Origin: Deltaproteobacteria bacterium
Lineage (GTDB): Bacteria > Myxococcota_A > Polyangia > Nannocystales > Nannocystaceae
NCBI GenBank assembly: GCA_016709225.1
Contig: JADJEE010000001.1
Location: 1,302,001-1,366,000 of the forward strand
Length of the DNA: 64,000 nt
Reading direction: 5' to 3'
Shown piece after piece: positions 16,817-25,966 of this stretch; the stretch's first letter is position 1; each line of letters begins with the position of its first letter. Below the pieces are notes generated by a model. It searched no databases. It was not told where the DNA came from and saw only the letters and a program-made list of their open reading frames with translations. Made by a program: the position numbers and the translations under genes.

Positions 16817-18436
16817 CTACTCGGTCACGACCACCGCGCTGCCCTTCGCCGAGCCCGACGGGGCGATCGCGTGCCAGCCCTCGGGCAGCGCCGGCTCGGT
16901 GAAGCCGAACAGCCACCGCGCGTCGGCCGGCGAGAGGTTCACGCAGCCGTGACTGCGCTCGATGCCGAAGCCGGCGTGCCAGAACGCGCCGTGCAGCGCC
17001 ACGCTGCCCTGGAAGTACTGCGTCCATGGCACGTCGTCGATCGAGTACGCCTCCTCTTCGATCGGCTGATCGCGCATCGAGGTGGCGATGTGCTTGATCT
17101 GCACCCGGTGCACGCCGACCGGCGTCATGCCCGGCTGCTTGCCGGTCGACACCATCGTCGCGAACACCGGCACGTCGCCCTCGTAGGCCACCAGCGTCTG
17201 CTCCGAGAGATCGATGTGCACCCACTTCTCGTCGGCGCCGACCCCGGGCGGTCGCCGCAGCTTGTAGGCCTCGCCGACGGCGTACGCCCGCAGCAACAGC
17301 CCGTCGGCGTCCTCGAAGTAGTCCACGGTGCCGATGTGGATCTTGCGGACGAACGGCCACGTGCCGAGGCGCTCGGGCGAGGTGTCGGTCTTGACGAGCA
17401 CGTCGCTGCCCTCGGCCTCGCGACGCGACAGCGGCATCTCGCGGCGCACGAAGTAGATCGGCAGCGCGTCGGGGCCGTCGAGCACCCGGCCGCGGAACTT
17501 GGGCGGCTCCTTCTGGCCGAGCTGGTACTTGCGCGCGTACGAACCCCGGGTGGTGCGCAGGAATCGGCGCTCGCTCTTCACCTCTTCGCCGGCCTTGGTC
17601 ACGTAGAAGCCGGCATTCATGTACTCCTTCACCACCGCCGGCACCTCCTCGGGCCGCTCGGCGGGCGCGGTCGGCATCGGCGTGCGACCGTGCTCGGCGA
17701 TCCATGCCTGGCCGGCCGCATCGGCCTGGTCCTGCTCACCGAAGCTCGGCAGGCGGTGGAAGAACGGCGTGCCGTCGGCATTCACGCGCCAGTACTCGTA
17801 GGGCAGCACCGACTCGAGCGCCGGCTCGACCACCGTCGCTTGATCCTGCGGTGGCTCGCTGCCGGTCGCGACGCCGGCGGCGAGGCACACCCACCCGCGC
17901 GGGTAGACCTTGTGCCAGCCCTGCGAACAACCGCCGCCGAAGCTGCGCTCCGCGTCGACGCGGATCCGCGTGCCGCCGCGCAGCAAGCCGGCGATCGGCG
18001 AGGTGAGCTCGGGCCGCGCACGCACGATCACCGCCAGCGACGTGACCAGGCCGTGGCGAGGGAACGCGAGCTCGTCGTCGGGCGACAGCGGCGGCACCGG
18101 CACCTGCAGCGGGGGGTAGGCACTGGCGTGGCCGTCGGGATCGGCGATGCGCCACGGCGGGCGATTGGGATCGATCGCCGCGACCGCAGGATCGACCTCG
18201 CCGGCGCCATCGGTTGCGGGCACCGCCACGGGCGCGTCGTCGTCGTCGTCGTGCTGGGGCGCCGCGGGGATCGCCGGCTCCGACGCACCGTCCTCGGGCT
18301 CGACACGTGCGAGCGTGGTGTCGGCGGGCGACGCATCGGTGCTCGGTCGTGCGAGCTCGTAGCCGACCGCCACCACGCCACCGCCGAGCAGGAAGGCACC
18401 ACCGATCTCGAGCCATCTCGTGCGCGCGGGGGTCAT
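16817..18436 (-). CDS. L,D-transpeptidase (YkuD) with SH3-like region
   Basis: 539 residues. YkuD enzymes form 3-3 cross-links in peptidoglycan or attach proteins to it. A single N-terminal membrane segment (about 9-26) is followed by an acidic linker (to about 130), a bacterial-SH3-like stretch (VIVRARPELTSPIAGLLRGG, then GWHKVYPRGWVCL), a middle domain, and the C-terminal YkuD domain. Its catalytic signature HGAFWHAGFGIERSHGCVNL is present, with H482, the SHGC motif around 495-498 and Cys498. TMVSTGKQPGMTPVG is the usual strand before it. The protein is predicted periplasmic and membrane-anchored. ATG 18436 places the membrane segment at the N-terminus; upstream frame is rejected as it adds the antisense of the Ala-repeat gene. 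Confidence 0.92.
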   Translation of the reverse strand: MTPARTRWLEIGGAFLLGGGVVAVGYELARPSTDASPADTTLARVEPEDGASEPAIPAAPQHDDDDDAPVAVPATDGAGEVDPAVAAIDPNRPPWRIADPDGHASAYPPLQVPVPPLSPDDELAFPRHGLVTSLAVIVRARPELTSPIAGLLRGGTRIRVDAERSFGGGCSQGWHKVYPRGWVCLAAGVATGSEPPQDQATVVEPALESVLPYEYWRVNADGTPFFHRLPSFGEQDQADAAGQAWIAEHGRTPMPTAPAERPEEVPAVVKEYMNAGFYVTKAGEEVKSERRFLRTTRGSYARKYQLGQKEPPKFRGRVLDGPDALPIYFVRREMPLSRREAEGSDVLVKTDTSPERLGTWPFVRKIHIGTVDYFEDADGLLLRAYAVGEAYKLRRPPGVGADEKWVHIDLSEQTLVAYEGDVPVFATMVSTGKQPGMTPVGVHRVQIKHIATSMRDQPIEEEAYSIDDVPWTQYFQGSVALHGAFWHAGFGIERSHGCVNLSPADARWLFGFTEPALPEGWHAIAPSGSAKGSAVVVTE

Positions 18437-18590
18437 GGGTTCGGGGGCCCACCCTACTGTCGGCCCCGCGGGCTCGGCAAGCCGATCGCCCGAGCCACCC
18501 GCACGCGACCTCGGGGTCCGCGCGCGCGGCGGAACCAAGGAGGCCCGTCCTCGGCACGCGCGACCGTTGCGCGATCGACCGTGCTCGACC

Positions 18591-19424
18591 ATGCTAGGCG
18601 GCGAGTTGAGGGTCCGCGCCCGCCGCTTCACCACCCATCGCCGCGCGTGCGTGCGCGCGTCCGCGGTCGCGTGCGCGATCGCATCGTCGCTCGCGACCCT
18701 GCACGCGGCCGACGCTGCGCCCGCGGCCGACGCTGCACCCGCGGCCGACGCTGCGCCCGCGGCCGACGCTGCGCCCGCGGCCGACGCTGCACCCGCGGCC
18801 GACGCTGCGCCCGCGGCTGGCGCGGGCTCGCCCGCCAGCGCGCCCGCGACCCGGGGCGCATGGCGACGCCCGCCGGTGCCGCCACGCATCGACGGCACCT
18901 ACCTCGGCGCGGTGGTGTTGGGTGCCGCCACGCTCGCGCGGGTCAACACGCTCGACGCCGGTCCGAGCCCGTTCGCCGGGGCTGGCGGCCACCTGCGCGT
19001 CGGCCAGATGGTGCTGCCGTGGCTGGGCCTCGGGCTGTCGCTCGGCGGCTCGGTGGGCTACCGCAGCGAGCCCGATGCGGGCGGCATTCGTCAGCGCCTG
19101 GCGATGGGTCAGCTGCTGGTCGAGGGCACGTTCTTGCCGGTGCCGAAGCTGCCGCTGTCGCTGCGCGCGGGCTTCGGCTTCGGCGGCGGTGCCGTGCGAC
19201 AGGCGGGGGTCACCAAGCGCAGTGGCTTCGGCGGCGCCGCCTTCACGGCCGCGCTGCGCTACGAGTGGTTCCCGTTCGCCAAGCGCTACCGGCCCGATCG
19301 CGGCGGTGGCTTCGGCGTCGGCCCCGAGCTGGGCTGGATCGGCGCGACCCCGGCGGCGCGCGGACGCCCGATGGCGAACGTGCTCTACGTCGCAGTCGCG
19401 ATGACGTTCTACTTCGGCACCTGA
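18591..19424 (+). CDS. Secreted outer-membrane beta-barrel-like protein with ADAAPA repeats
   Basis: 277 residues. A basic n-region and hydrophobic core (ASAVACAIASSLATLHAADA) form a signal peptide of about 42 residues. Six ADAAPA units follow, encoded by 18-bp repeats. The remaining 200 residues alternate Gly/aromatic strands (GGHLRVGQMVLPWLGLGLSL, RAGFGFGGGAV) and end in VLYVAVAMTFYFGT, as in small outer-membrane barrels. No specific family is recognised. ATG 18591 gives the best signal peptide, though its n-region is long. It runs toward the PP2C gene with only 20 bp between stops. Confidence 0.7.
   Translation: MLGGELRVRARRFTTHRRACVRASAVACAIASSLATLHAADAAPAADAAPAADAAPAADAAPAADAAPAADAAPAAGAGSPASAPATRGAWRRPPVPPRIDGTYLGAVVLGAATLARVNTLDAGPSPFAGAGGHLRVGQMVLPWLGLGLSLGGSVGYRSEPDAGGIRQRLAMGQLLVEGTFLPVPKLPLSLRAGFGFGGGAVRQAGVTKRSGFGGAAFTAALRYEWFPFAKRYRPDRGGGFGVGPELGWIGATPAARGRPMANVLYVAVAMTFYFGT
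18705..18812 (+). repeat. 18-bp coding minisatellite, 6 units
   Basis: Six head-to-tail copies of GCGGCCGACGCTGCRCCC, in which R is A in copies 2 and 5 and G in the others. Each encodes AADAAP. The number of copies is likely to vary by slippage. Confidence 0.9.
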
Positions 19425-19444
19425 CGGGGCGCCGGCGCGTCGCG

Positions 19445-20299
19445 CTACGCCAGCGCGGTGCGGCGCACGAACGAGATGGTCGCGTCGGTCGAGACCGGCG
19501 CGATGGTCTGGCCGTGGAAGCGGACCAGCGCGACGGTGACGTTGTCGGGCCCGCCGGCCGCACACGCGGCCTCGGTCAGCGCGCGGCTGCTCGGCACCGG
19601 GTCCTCGTGACGCAGCAGGATCTCGAGCACCCGCGGATCGTCGAGCGGCCCGGTCAGCCCGTCGCTGCACAGCAGCATGATGTCGCCCGGTTGCACGCGC
19701 ACGCGCACCAGATCGGGTCCGACCTTCTCTTGCACGCCGATGGCCTCGAGCAACATGTTGCGCTGCTTCACGTTGCGCGCCTGATCGGGCGAGATGCGAC
19801 CGGTCGCGATCATCTGCCCGACCACGTTCTGATCCATCGTGAGCTGCTGCAGCGTGTGCCCGCGCTTGAGGTACGCCCGCGAGTCGCCGACCTGCACGAT
19901 CACGATCTCGTCGCCGAACAACAGCGCCGCGGTCATCGTGGTGCCCATGCCGCGCTTGTCGGGGTGGGCCTTGGCGAAGTCGAGGATGGTGCGGTTGGCG
20001 GTGGTGACCGCCTGCAGCAGCGTGGCCTCGGCGACGTCGACCGATCCGATCGGCCCCTGTGCGCGCACGACCTGCTCGAGGGCACCGAGCGCGAGCTTCG
20101 ACGCGAGGTCGCCCGCTGCGGCGCCACCCATGCCGTCGCAGACCGCGACCAAGGTGCCAGGTGGCAGCAGATCCCGCGTGCGTACGTCGGGCAGCAGACC
20201 GGTGTCGCCGGTCGCGAGGTTCAGCACCAGGAACGAGTCCTCGTTGCGCTCGCGGGCGCAGCCAACCTCGGTCCGGGCGAACACGTCGAAGCGGAGCAT
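19445..20299 (-). CDS. PP2C-family serine/threonine protein phosphatase
   Basis: 284 residues. All PP2C motifs are visible: RERNEDSF (17-23), VCDGMGG (53-59), a GMGTTMTAALL strand, VQVGDSRAYLKR, LLCSDGLTGPL and GGPDNVTVALVRF near 255. The metal-binding Asp residues of these motifs are intact, so an active Mn/Mg-dependent phosphatase is expected. It is soluble, with no membrane segment. The ATG overlaps the stop of the upstream FHA gene by one base (TGATG), so the two are co-translated; the phosphatase presumably acts on phospho-threonine proteins in the same pathway as the FHA protein. Confidence 0.94.
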   Translation of the reverse strand: MLRFDVFARTEVGCARERNEDSFLVLNLATGDTGLLPDVRTRDLLPPGTLVAVCDGMGGAAAGDLASKLALGALEQVVRAQGPIGSVDVAEATLLQAVTTANRTILDFAKAHPDKRGMGTTMTAALLFGDEIVIVQVGDSRAYLKRGHTLQQLTMDQNVVGQMIATGRISPDQARNVKQRNMLLEAIGVQEKVGPDLVRVRVQPGDIMLLCSDGLTGPLDDPRVLEILLRHEDPVPSSRALTEAACAAGGPDNVTVALVRFHGQTIAPVSTDATISFVRRTALA

Positions 20300-21816
20300 C
20301 AGTCCAGCCGTAAGCGTATGATCTGATCGCCGATCCGGAAAGTGTCCCGGTTGTGCAGCTCGGCGGCGCCGCGGATGCGGATGTAGGTGCCGTTGGCCGA
20401 GTTCAGATCCTCGAGGAAGACCGACATGGTCGCGCCGTTGAGCTCGAGCCGCAGACGGGCGTGCTCGCGGCTGAGGAACGGGTCGTTGGGGAAGATGATG
20501 TCGCCCGACTCGCGGCCGATCACGAGCCGGGCGCCCCGCAGGCCGTAGGCATCCCCGCGGATGCCGCCGCGGCCGAGCACCGCCAGCTTGCCCCACGCCG
20601 GCTGCAGCGGCGTGCCGAACAGCCGCGTGCCCAGCTCGTCGGGGGGTTGCTCCTCGGTGGGGCCATCGACGTTCTCGACCCGCAGGAGCTGGTGGCCGAC
20701 CATGAAGGAGTCGCCGGGGTAGATCGGCGAGGTGCCGTGGATGCGGAGGAAGACCCCGTTCTGCGAGCCGGTGTCGACCAACCAGTAGTGATCGCCCTGC
20801 CGCTCGATGCGGGCGTGCGTCGGTGAGAGGAAGTCGTCGTCGGCGAACAGCACGTCGGCCGAGCGGCGACCGATGGTCAGTCGATCACCGACGACCGCGA
20901 ACTTGTCGCCCTCGCTGCCGTCGCGACCGACCAGCACCAGCCGCGGTGTCTGCGAGCCCGGGTTGGTCGGCGCCGACGACTGCCCGCGCGCGCCGACGAC
21001 CGGCTGCGACGGCGACGACTTCGACCACGGCCCCATCGGCTGCACGCCCTCGCGGGTCTGCTCCTCGCCCCGGCGGGCCTGATCCGCCTGGGCGATCGCG
21101 ACGGCGGCGGCGAGCTGACGCGGATCGAACGCGGTGGTGGGCGCGTCCTCGGTGGCGGGTGGGTGCGCGGGCGCCTCGATCGCCGGGCGCGATCGGCCGG
21201 GCGGCACCGGGATCGTGTGATCGGCCTCGTCGACCTCGGGGCGGCGCAGCACCGCAGGCGCCGCGACCGTGCGATCGACCCCCGACGACGGTGGCGGGGC
21301 GTCGAAGCCCGGTGGCCGCGGCAGCGGCGGCCCGTCGGCGAACTGCGTGGCGCCGGTCTGCGCGGGCATCGGAGCCATCGGCGGGGTCGCACCCGGCATC
21401 GTCAGCAGCGGCGGCGGCATCGCGGCCGCGACGGGCGCAGCCGCGGCGACGCCCGGCATCACGGCGGGCGTCGGCACCGCGACCGCCGGCGGCATCATCA
21501 CGGCCGGCGGCATCACGACCCCCACCGGTGGCGCCGGCCCACCCGGTGGCGCGGCGACGGTGCGATCGGGTGGCAACGGATCCGCATCGACCTGGATGAT
21601 TCGAGTGTCAGGTCGGGCGAAGCGCTCGCGTTGGTTCTGGCCGCAGATCGGGCAGAAGTCGAAGCCGTTCTCCACCGGCGATCCACACCGTGCACACTTC
21701 AACCCGCCGATGTTGCTCGGGCTGCTGCGTGCGAACGCATAGCCGCAGACGCCGCAACCAGGCGATTCGCTGGCGACGTCGGAGCCGCACATGGGGCATG
21801 GGATGGTCCCCGCCAT
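20299..21816 (-). CDS. Zinc-ribbon protein with two FHA domains
   Basis: 505 residues. Two zinc ribbons come first: Cys 7/10/21/24 (CPMC...CGVC) and Cys 41/44/55/58 (CARC...CPIC). A Pro/Ala/Met-rich disordered linker spans about 75-290. Then two FHA domains: 291-380 (LTIGRRSADVLF, FLSPTHARI, SQNGVFL) and 409-505 (LVIGRESGDIIF, FLSREHARL, SANGTYI). FHA domains bind phospho-threonine. The linker contains DRTVAAP twice and DHTIPVP, which could themselves be phosphorylated threonines. Coupled to the PP2C gene downstream. ATG 21816 begins the first zinc ribbon. A scaffold or reader in Ser/Thr kinase signalling is inferred; the partner is unknown. Confidence 0.9.
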   Translation of the reverse strand: MAGTIPCPMCGSDVASESPGCGVCGYAFARSSPSNIGGLKCARCGSPVENGFDFCPICGQNQRERFARPDTRIIQVDADPLPPDRTVAAPPGGPAPPVGVVMPPAVMMPPAVAVPTPAVMPGVAAAAPVAAAMPPPLLTMPGATPPMAPMPAQTGATQFADGPPLPRPPGFDAPPPSSGVDRTVAAPAVLRRPEVDEADHTIPVPPGRSRPAIEAPAHPPATEDAPTTAFDPRQLAAAVAIAQADQARRGEEQTREGVQPMGPWSKSSPSQPVVGARGQSSAPTNPGSQTPRLVLVGRDGSEGDKFAVVGDRLTIGRRSADVLFADDDFLSPTHARIERQGDHYWLVDTGSQNGVFLRIHGTSPIYPGDSFMVGHQLLRVENVDGPTEEQPPDELGTRLFGTPLQPAWGKLAVLGRGGIRGDAYGLRGARLVIGRESGDIIFPNDPFLSREHARLRLELNGATMSVFLEDLNSANGTYIRIRGAAELHNRDTFRIGDQIIRLRLD

Positions 21817-21876
21817 CGTCGTCGTCGGAGTCGCTTGCGAGTCGAGGCGGGCTGGGATAGACCCCGCTTCCGGTCG

Positions 21877-23100
21877 ATGCACGAGCGTATCGGCCGGCCG
21901 ACGGTCCGTCAATTGCCGAGGTCGAAGAAGATTGTCGTCGCACTGGACCGTCGCGTCGGCCGACGCGTGCGGCGTGCGGCGACCTGGTCGGCCGTGGCCT
22001 CGCTGCTCGCCTGCAGCCCGATCGTGCGGCCGCCGACCTTCACTGGGGCGCGCGACCAGGTCGCCGATGCGAGCCTGCGCGGGCCCTTCAACGGACAGAT
22101 CGTCGACGCGGTCACCAAGAGCCCCATCGGCGACGCCACCGTGGTCGGCGTCTGGTCCTACGAGCGTGGCGATGGCCTGGTCGCGCCGGCCGGCTCCGAC
22201 ACCCGCGTGGTCCGAACCGATCGCGCCGGGCGCTATCGCATCGACGAGGTGCCGGCGCGTCGGCGCGGGCCGGCACCTCGCCTGGTCGGCTTCACGCTGT
22301 TCGTCTACAAGCGCGGCTACCTCGCGTACCGCTCGGATGTGCCGTACGACGGCGGCATGCGGGCGGATTTCGTCGCGCGGCACAACCGCATCGCGCTGCG
22401 CAAGTGGAGCGGCACCGACTCCCACGCCGAGCACCTGCTGATGCTGTCACCGCCGCCCGAGATCGAGCGCCTCACCGCGTGGGAGCGCGGCCCCGCGAAC
22501 ACCGCGCTGCTCGGCCGCGATCGCGGCACGCCCACGCCCGAGCAGCCGGGCCCGGCGGCGATCGAGGTGCTCGACGCGACCGCATTGCTGACCCCGGAAG
22601 AGATCCGACGGCGCACCGGCTACACCGACGCGTTCCAGATCGGCGAGCTCACCGATCTCGCGCGCACGCACTTCTACCACGGCGTTCACCTGCGCGCGGT
22701 CGATCGCGAGGAGCGCTGGGACGTGGGCCTGCGGGTGTGGAAGGATCCCCCGGGCGGCCTGCAGTCGGTGCTCGAGACCTTCCAAGCGACCCTGCCCGGC
22801 GTCGAGGCGACGCCGGAGATCACCGGTGAGACCTACGTGTTCGACAGCGAGAGCGTGCGCGCGGTGGCATTCGTGGATCGCGAGCGGTCGATCGCCGTGC
22901 TGCTCACCTGCGGCGCGATGCAGTGCGCCGACGTCGAGACCGCGCTGGTGCTCGCCCGCCACGTCCACGACAGCCTCGACGCGCTGCGCATGATCCCCGC
23001 CGATCAGGCCGGCACCGCGCCGAGCACCGCGCGATCGCCCGAGACGCCCGCACAACCCGGGGCCGACGCGACCCCGCCTGCGCCCGCGGGTGATCGATGA
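21877..23100 (+). CDS. Lipoprotein with carboxypeptidase-regulatory-like domain
   Basis: 407 residues from ATG 21877. A lipobox LLAC occurs after WSAVAS. If GTG 21967 is used instead, the signal peptide becomes a compact RRAATWSAVASLLAC, so that may be the true start. The mature part begins with a beta-sandwich like carboxypeptidase regulatory or CarboxypepD_reg domains (GQIVDAVTKSPIGDATVVG, TDRAGRYRIDEVPA) and a C-terminal region of unknown type (DVGLRVWKD, AVLLTCGAMQCADVETALVL). The Pro/Ala-rich tail is disordered. Its stop overlaps the ATG of the next gene (ATGA), so both are in one operon; divergent from the FHA gene with 60 bp between starts. Confidence 0.72.
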   Translation: MHERIGRPTVRQLPRSKKIVVALDRRVGRRVRRAATWSAVASLLACSPIVRPPTFTGARDQVADASLRGPFNGQIVDAVTKSPIGDATVVGVWSYERGDGLVAPAGSDTRVVRTDRAGRYRIDEVPARRRGPAPRLVGFTLFVYKRGYLAYRSDVPYDGGMRADFVARHNRIALRKWSGTDSHAEHLLMLSPPPEIERLTAWERGPANTALLGRDRGTPTPEQPGPAAIEVLDATALLTPEEIRRRTGYTDAFQIGELTDLARTHFYHGVHLRAVDREERWDVGLRVWKDPPGGLQSVLETFQATLPGVEATPEITGETYVFDSESVRAVAFVDRERSIAVLLTCGAMQCADVETALVLARHVHDSLDALRMIPADQAGTAPSTARSPETPAQPGADATPPAPAGDR

Positions 23101-24815
23101 CGCGGTGGTGCCATCGACTGGCGACCGCCGCGGTGGCGGCGACCTGCGGGCTCGTGATCGCAGCACCTGCGCGGGCGTGGGATCCCGCGCGCACACACAC
23201 CGGCATCACCGAGCGCGCGGTCGCCCGTGGCACCGTGCACGCGCGGTGGATGCAGGGCAGCGGCGACCGACTGGGCTGGTTCACGCCGCTGCGCATCGAG
23301 CCGAGCCGACTCGACCCCGCCACGCGCCGCGCCCTGGTGGTCGCGATGCGAGAGGCCCACGCCGATGTCGGCGGGGTCGCGGCCGGGGGCCCGGGCGCAT
23401 GCCCGCCGCAGCCGGCACCCAGCGAGACGCTGCAGCGCTGCGTCGACGCGGACGCGTGGGAGACCACCGCGCTGGGCTGGGTGCGGGTCGGCATCGCGCT
23501 CGAGGCGGTGCCGCGGGCTCGTCTGCTGCACCACTTCGCCGACCTCGACGATCCCGCCGCGCCCCGCTGGCACGCCCACGGCCGCAGCCGCGGCACGTGG
23601 CGCCGCATCGAGCGGCAGGCCGGTGGCACCATGGCCGCACGGGTGGCTCGCTCGGGCTTTGCGGGCACCGGCCCCTCGGCGATCGGCTGGCTCGCCGACC
23701 CCGACGATCCGTGGGCGCCGGCGGCGATGCATCGGCACCTGCGCGCGGCGTCACTGCTGGCCGAGCCCGAGGCGCGCGCGCAGGAGCTCGCGCTCGCCAT
23801 GGTGGCGCTCGGCGCCACGCTGCACGTGATCCAGGATCTCACGCTGCCGGCCCACGCCCGCGGTGATCTGCTGGGCACGCGGGTGCCGCTCTCCGACGAG
23901 CGCCGCGATCGCGGCTCACCGCTGGCCGAGTACGCGCGCCTCATCTTCGCGCGGGCACTGCCCGCGCCGCTCGTGCTCGCGAGCGAGCCCACGGCGGCGC
24001 CGGCGGCCAGCCTGCGCGCGCTGTTGCTGGGCGACGCAACCCACGACGGCGTCATCGAGTTCACCGCCGGCCACTTCTTCTCCGACGGCAGCCTGCCGCC
24101 GCCGGTGGCGATCGATCCCAGCCTCGACGCGGCCGCGGCCGCGACCGCACTGCTGGGCGCGCACGCGCACCTCGACGACGCCGAGCGGGATGGCGCCGTG
24201 CTGGCGCCGTGGCCCGCCGACACCGGCTACGTCCGCACCACGACCGGGCGCGCACTCGCGGCGTGGCGCCGGCTACCCGACGGCACCGTGCAGCCCTACC
24301 TCGATCGTCGCATCCTGCGCGAGCACGCGCTGCGGTTGCTGCCGCTCGCCGTCGGCACGACCGCGGCCGCGCTCGAGCTGTGGTGGCCGGCGTGGCCCGA
24401 TGCGCGCTGGGATCGCGCGTCGAACAGCTACGAGATCGATCGCCTCGAGGGCACTCACGACGGCGAGCTGACGGTGGTGATCGAGCAGGCCGACGGCCGC
24501 CGCACGGTCGCACGGCGCATCGCCCTGCCCCACCCGCGCAACCGCGTCCGCGGGATCACGCCCGATGCGATGCCCGAGGGGGCCCACATCGTGCTCGTGC
24601 TCGCGGCCACCCGCGACGACGGCACGCGGGTGCTCGTCGAGCAGCGACTCGATCGCACCGGCGAGCCCGACGCGGGCACACCCGAGGCGGGCACACCCGA
24701 CGCGGGCACGCCCGACGCGGGCAAGCCCGACGCGGGCACACCCGTCGCGGGCACGCCCGACGCAGGCACACCCGTCGAGAGCACGCCCGACGCGGGCACG
24801 CCCGACGCCCGTTAG
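23097..24815 (+). CDS. Secreted zinc-dependent phospholipase C / S1-P1 nuclease-like protein
   Basis: 572 residues. A signal peptide ends near AAPARA (about 27), followed by WDPARTHTGITERAV, where W and H could supply the N-terminal zinc ligands typical of this family. The core motif LHVIQDLTLPAHARGDLL matches H-x3-D-x4-P-x-H of bacterial zinc phospholipases C and P1-type nucleases. The C-terminal part (about 380-520) is beta-rich and unassigned. The protein ends in GTPDAG-type repeats encoded by 15-bp units (about 24669-24811). It probably acts in the periplasm or outside the cell; whether on lipid or nucleic acid is unclear. Coupled to the upstream lipoprotein. Its stop overlaps the convergent gene's stop (TTAG, 24812-24815). 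Confidence 0.72.
   Translation: MTRWCHRLATAAVAATCGLVIAAPARAWDPARTHTGITERAVARGTVHARWMQGSGDRLGWFTPLRIEPSRLDPATRRALVVAMREAHADVGGVAAGGPGACPPQPAPSETLQRCVDADAWETTALGWVRVGIALEAVPRARLLHHFADLDDPAAPRWHAHGRSRGTWRRIERQAGGTMAARVARSGFAGTGPSAIGWLADPDDPWAPAAMHRHLRAASLLAEPEARAQELALAMVALGATLHVIQDLTLPAHARGDLLGTRVPLSDERRDRGSPLAEYARLIFARALPAPLVLASEPTAAPAASLRALLLGDATHDGVIEFTAGHFFSDGSLPPPVAIDPSLDAAAAATALLGAHAHLDDAERDGAVLAPWPADTGYVRTTTGRALAAWRRLPDGTVQPYLDRRILREHALRLLPLAVGTTAAALELWWPAWPDARWDRASNSYEIDRLEGTHDGELTVVIEQADGRRTVARRIALPHPRNRVRGITPDAMPEGAHIVLVLAATRDDGTRVLVEQRLDRTGEPDAGTPEAGTPDAGTPDAGKPDAGTPVAGTPDAGTPVESTPDAGTPDAR
24669..24811 (+). repeat. 15-bp coding repeats (GTPDA units)
   Basis: About nine degenerate copies of GGCACGCCCGACGCG at the 3' end of the phospholipase-like gene, encoding GTPDA/GTPVA/GKPDA units. 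Confidence 0.8.
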
Positions 24816-25966
24816 GGCTCGAGCGCGTCGTCGTCGTCGAGCGCGTCGTCGAGCTCGTCGTCGTCGAGCGATGGGTCGTGGGGATACGGCGGCTCGGGGG
24901 GTGCCGCGGCGGCGTCGGCCTGGGCCTGCGCGAGGACGCCACGCAGCCGCAGCAGCTCGAGGTGACCGGGCCCGATCGCGAGCCCGATCGCGAGCTGCTC
25001 GGCGGCGGCATCGAAGCGCTCGCGCTCGATCAGCTCGGCGACCGCACCGGCCTGCTGCAGCGCGAACTCGGGGCGCAGGGCGGTGACCTCGGCGGCCAGC
25101 GCGGCCCGCTGACGATCGTCGGCCTGCCACGCGGCCCATGCGAGGTGGAACGCCTGCTGCGGCACCGAGGTGGTGCACTCCGCAGCGCGTCGGAAGCTCG
25201 CGACCGCACGCTCGCGCTCGCCCAGCGCCGCGAACGTGCGCCCGAGCTCGTGGTGCGGCCACGCGAACTCGGGCGCGCGCTTGATCACCTGCACGAGCTC
25301 GGCCTTGGCGGCGACGTGCTCACCCGCCTCGCGCAGCAACTCGGCGAGGCGCAGGCGCGGGTTGGGGGCGTCGGGATCGAAGTCGAGTCGACGACGGCAC
25401 AGCTTGCGCTGCACCGCGGCGGTGGGCTCACCGTCGTCGCCGAAGAGATCCTCGCGGAAGTCGCCGTGCTCGTCGTAGAGCACCTGGAACTCGCCGAGCC
25501 AACCCAGCACGAGGTGCGCGACGCTGGTGGACTCGGGGCTGCGGTCGCCGGCCTCCTCGACGCGCACGACCCCGGCTCCCTCCGCCCACGGGTCCTCGGG
25601 CAGCACGAACAGATCGCGGCCGTGCTCGGCGACGACGCGGTCGCCGGCCTGGATCAGGCCCTCGGCGAGCGCCGCCGCCGTCGCGCCCGCGATCTCGCGG
25701 GCCGGCAGCAGCCGGGCCTCGCCGGCCGCGAAGTCGATGCCGTCCCACCGTCGCCACAGCGCGCGCTCGTCGTCGGGCAACGCGGCGTCGCTCAGCGCGT
25801 CGGCGGTCGCCGGCGGCCTCGCGTCGTGGAAACCATCGGGGGCGTCGCGCAGGCGGTCCTCGATGCGATCGAACAGCGCCGCCGCGCGCTCGTCGGCGCG
25901 GGTCGGCGCCGCCGCGTGGCCCTGCCGGCCGGGCTTGCCAGGGGCACCCCCGCGCGAGCGACTCAC
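24812..25966 (-). CDS. SUKH (SMI1/KNR4)-like domain plus TPR protein
   Basis: 384 residues, GTG start overlapping the upstream stop (GTGA). Residues about 30-165 resemble a SUKH/SMI1-KNR4 fold: LWRRWDGIDFAAGEARLLP, then DLFVLPEDPW and VRVEEAGDRSPESTSVAHLVLGWLGEF. Residues 200-340 contain TPR-like helical pairs (WPHHELGRTFAALGERERAVASF). The C-terminus is an Asp-rich tail. No signal peptide, so cytoplasmic. SUKH domains are often immunity or protein-binding modules; here linkage to an FHA/CpaF-like gene suggests an adaptor. The stop TAA overlaps the convergent phospholipase-like gene's stop. Confidence 0.68.
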   Translation of the reverse strand: MSRSRGGAPGKPGRQGHAAAPTRADERAAALFDRIEDRLRDAPDGFHDARPPATADALSDAALPDDERALWRRWDGIDFAAGEARLLPAREIAGATAAALAEGLIQAGDRVVAEHGRDLFVLPEDPWAEGAGVVRVEEAGDRSPESTSVAHLVLGWLGEFQVLYDEHGDFREDLFGDDGEPTAAVQRKLCRRRLDFDPDAPNPRLRLAELLREAGEHVAAKAELVQVIKRAPEFAWPHHELGRTFAALGERERAVASFRRAAECTTSVPQQAFHLAWAAWQADDRQRAALAAEVTALRPEFALQQAGAVAELIERERFDAAAEQLAIGLAIGPGHLELLRLRGVLAQAQADAAAAPPEPPYPHDPSLDDDELDDALDDDDALEP

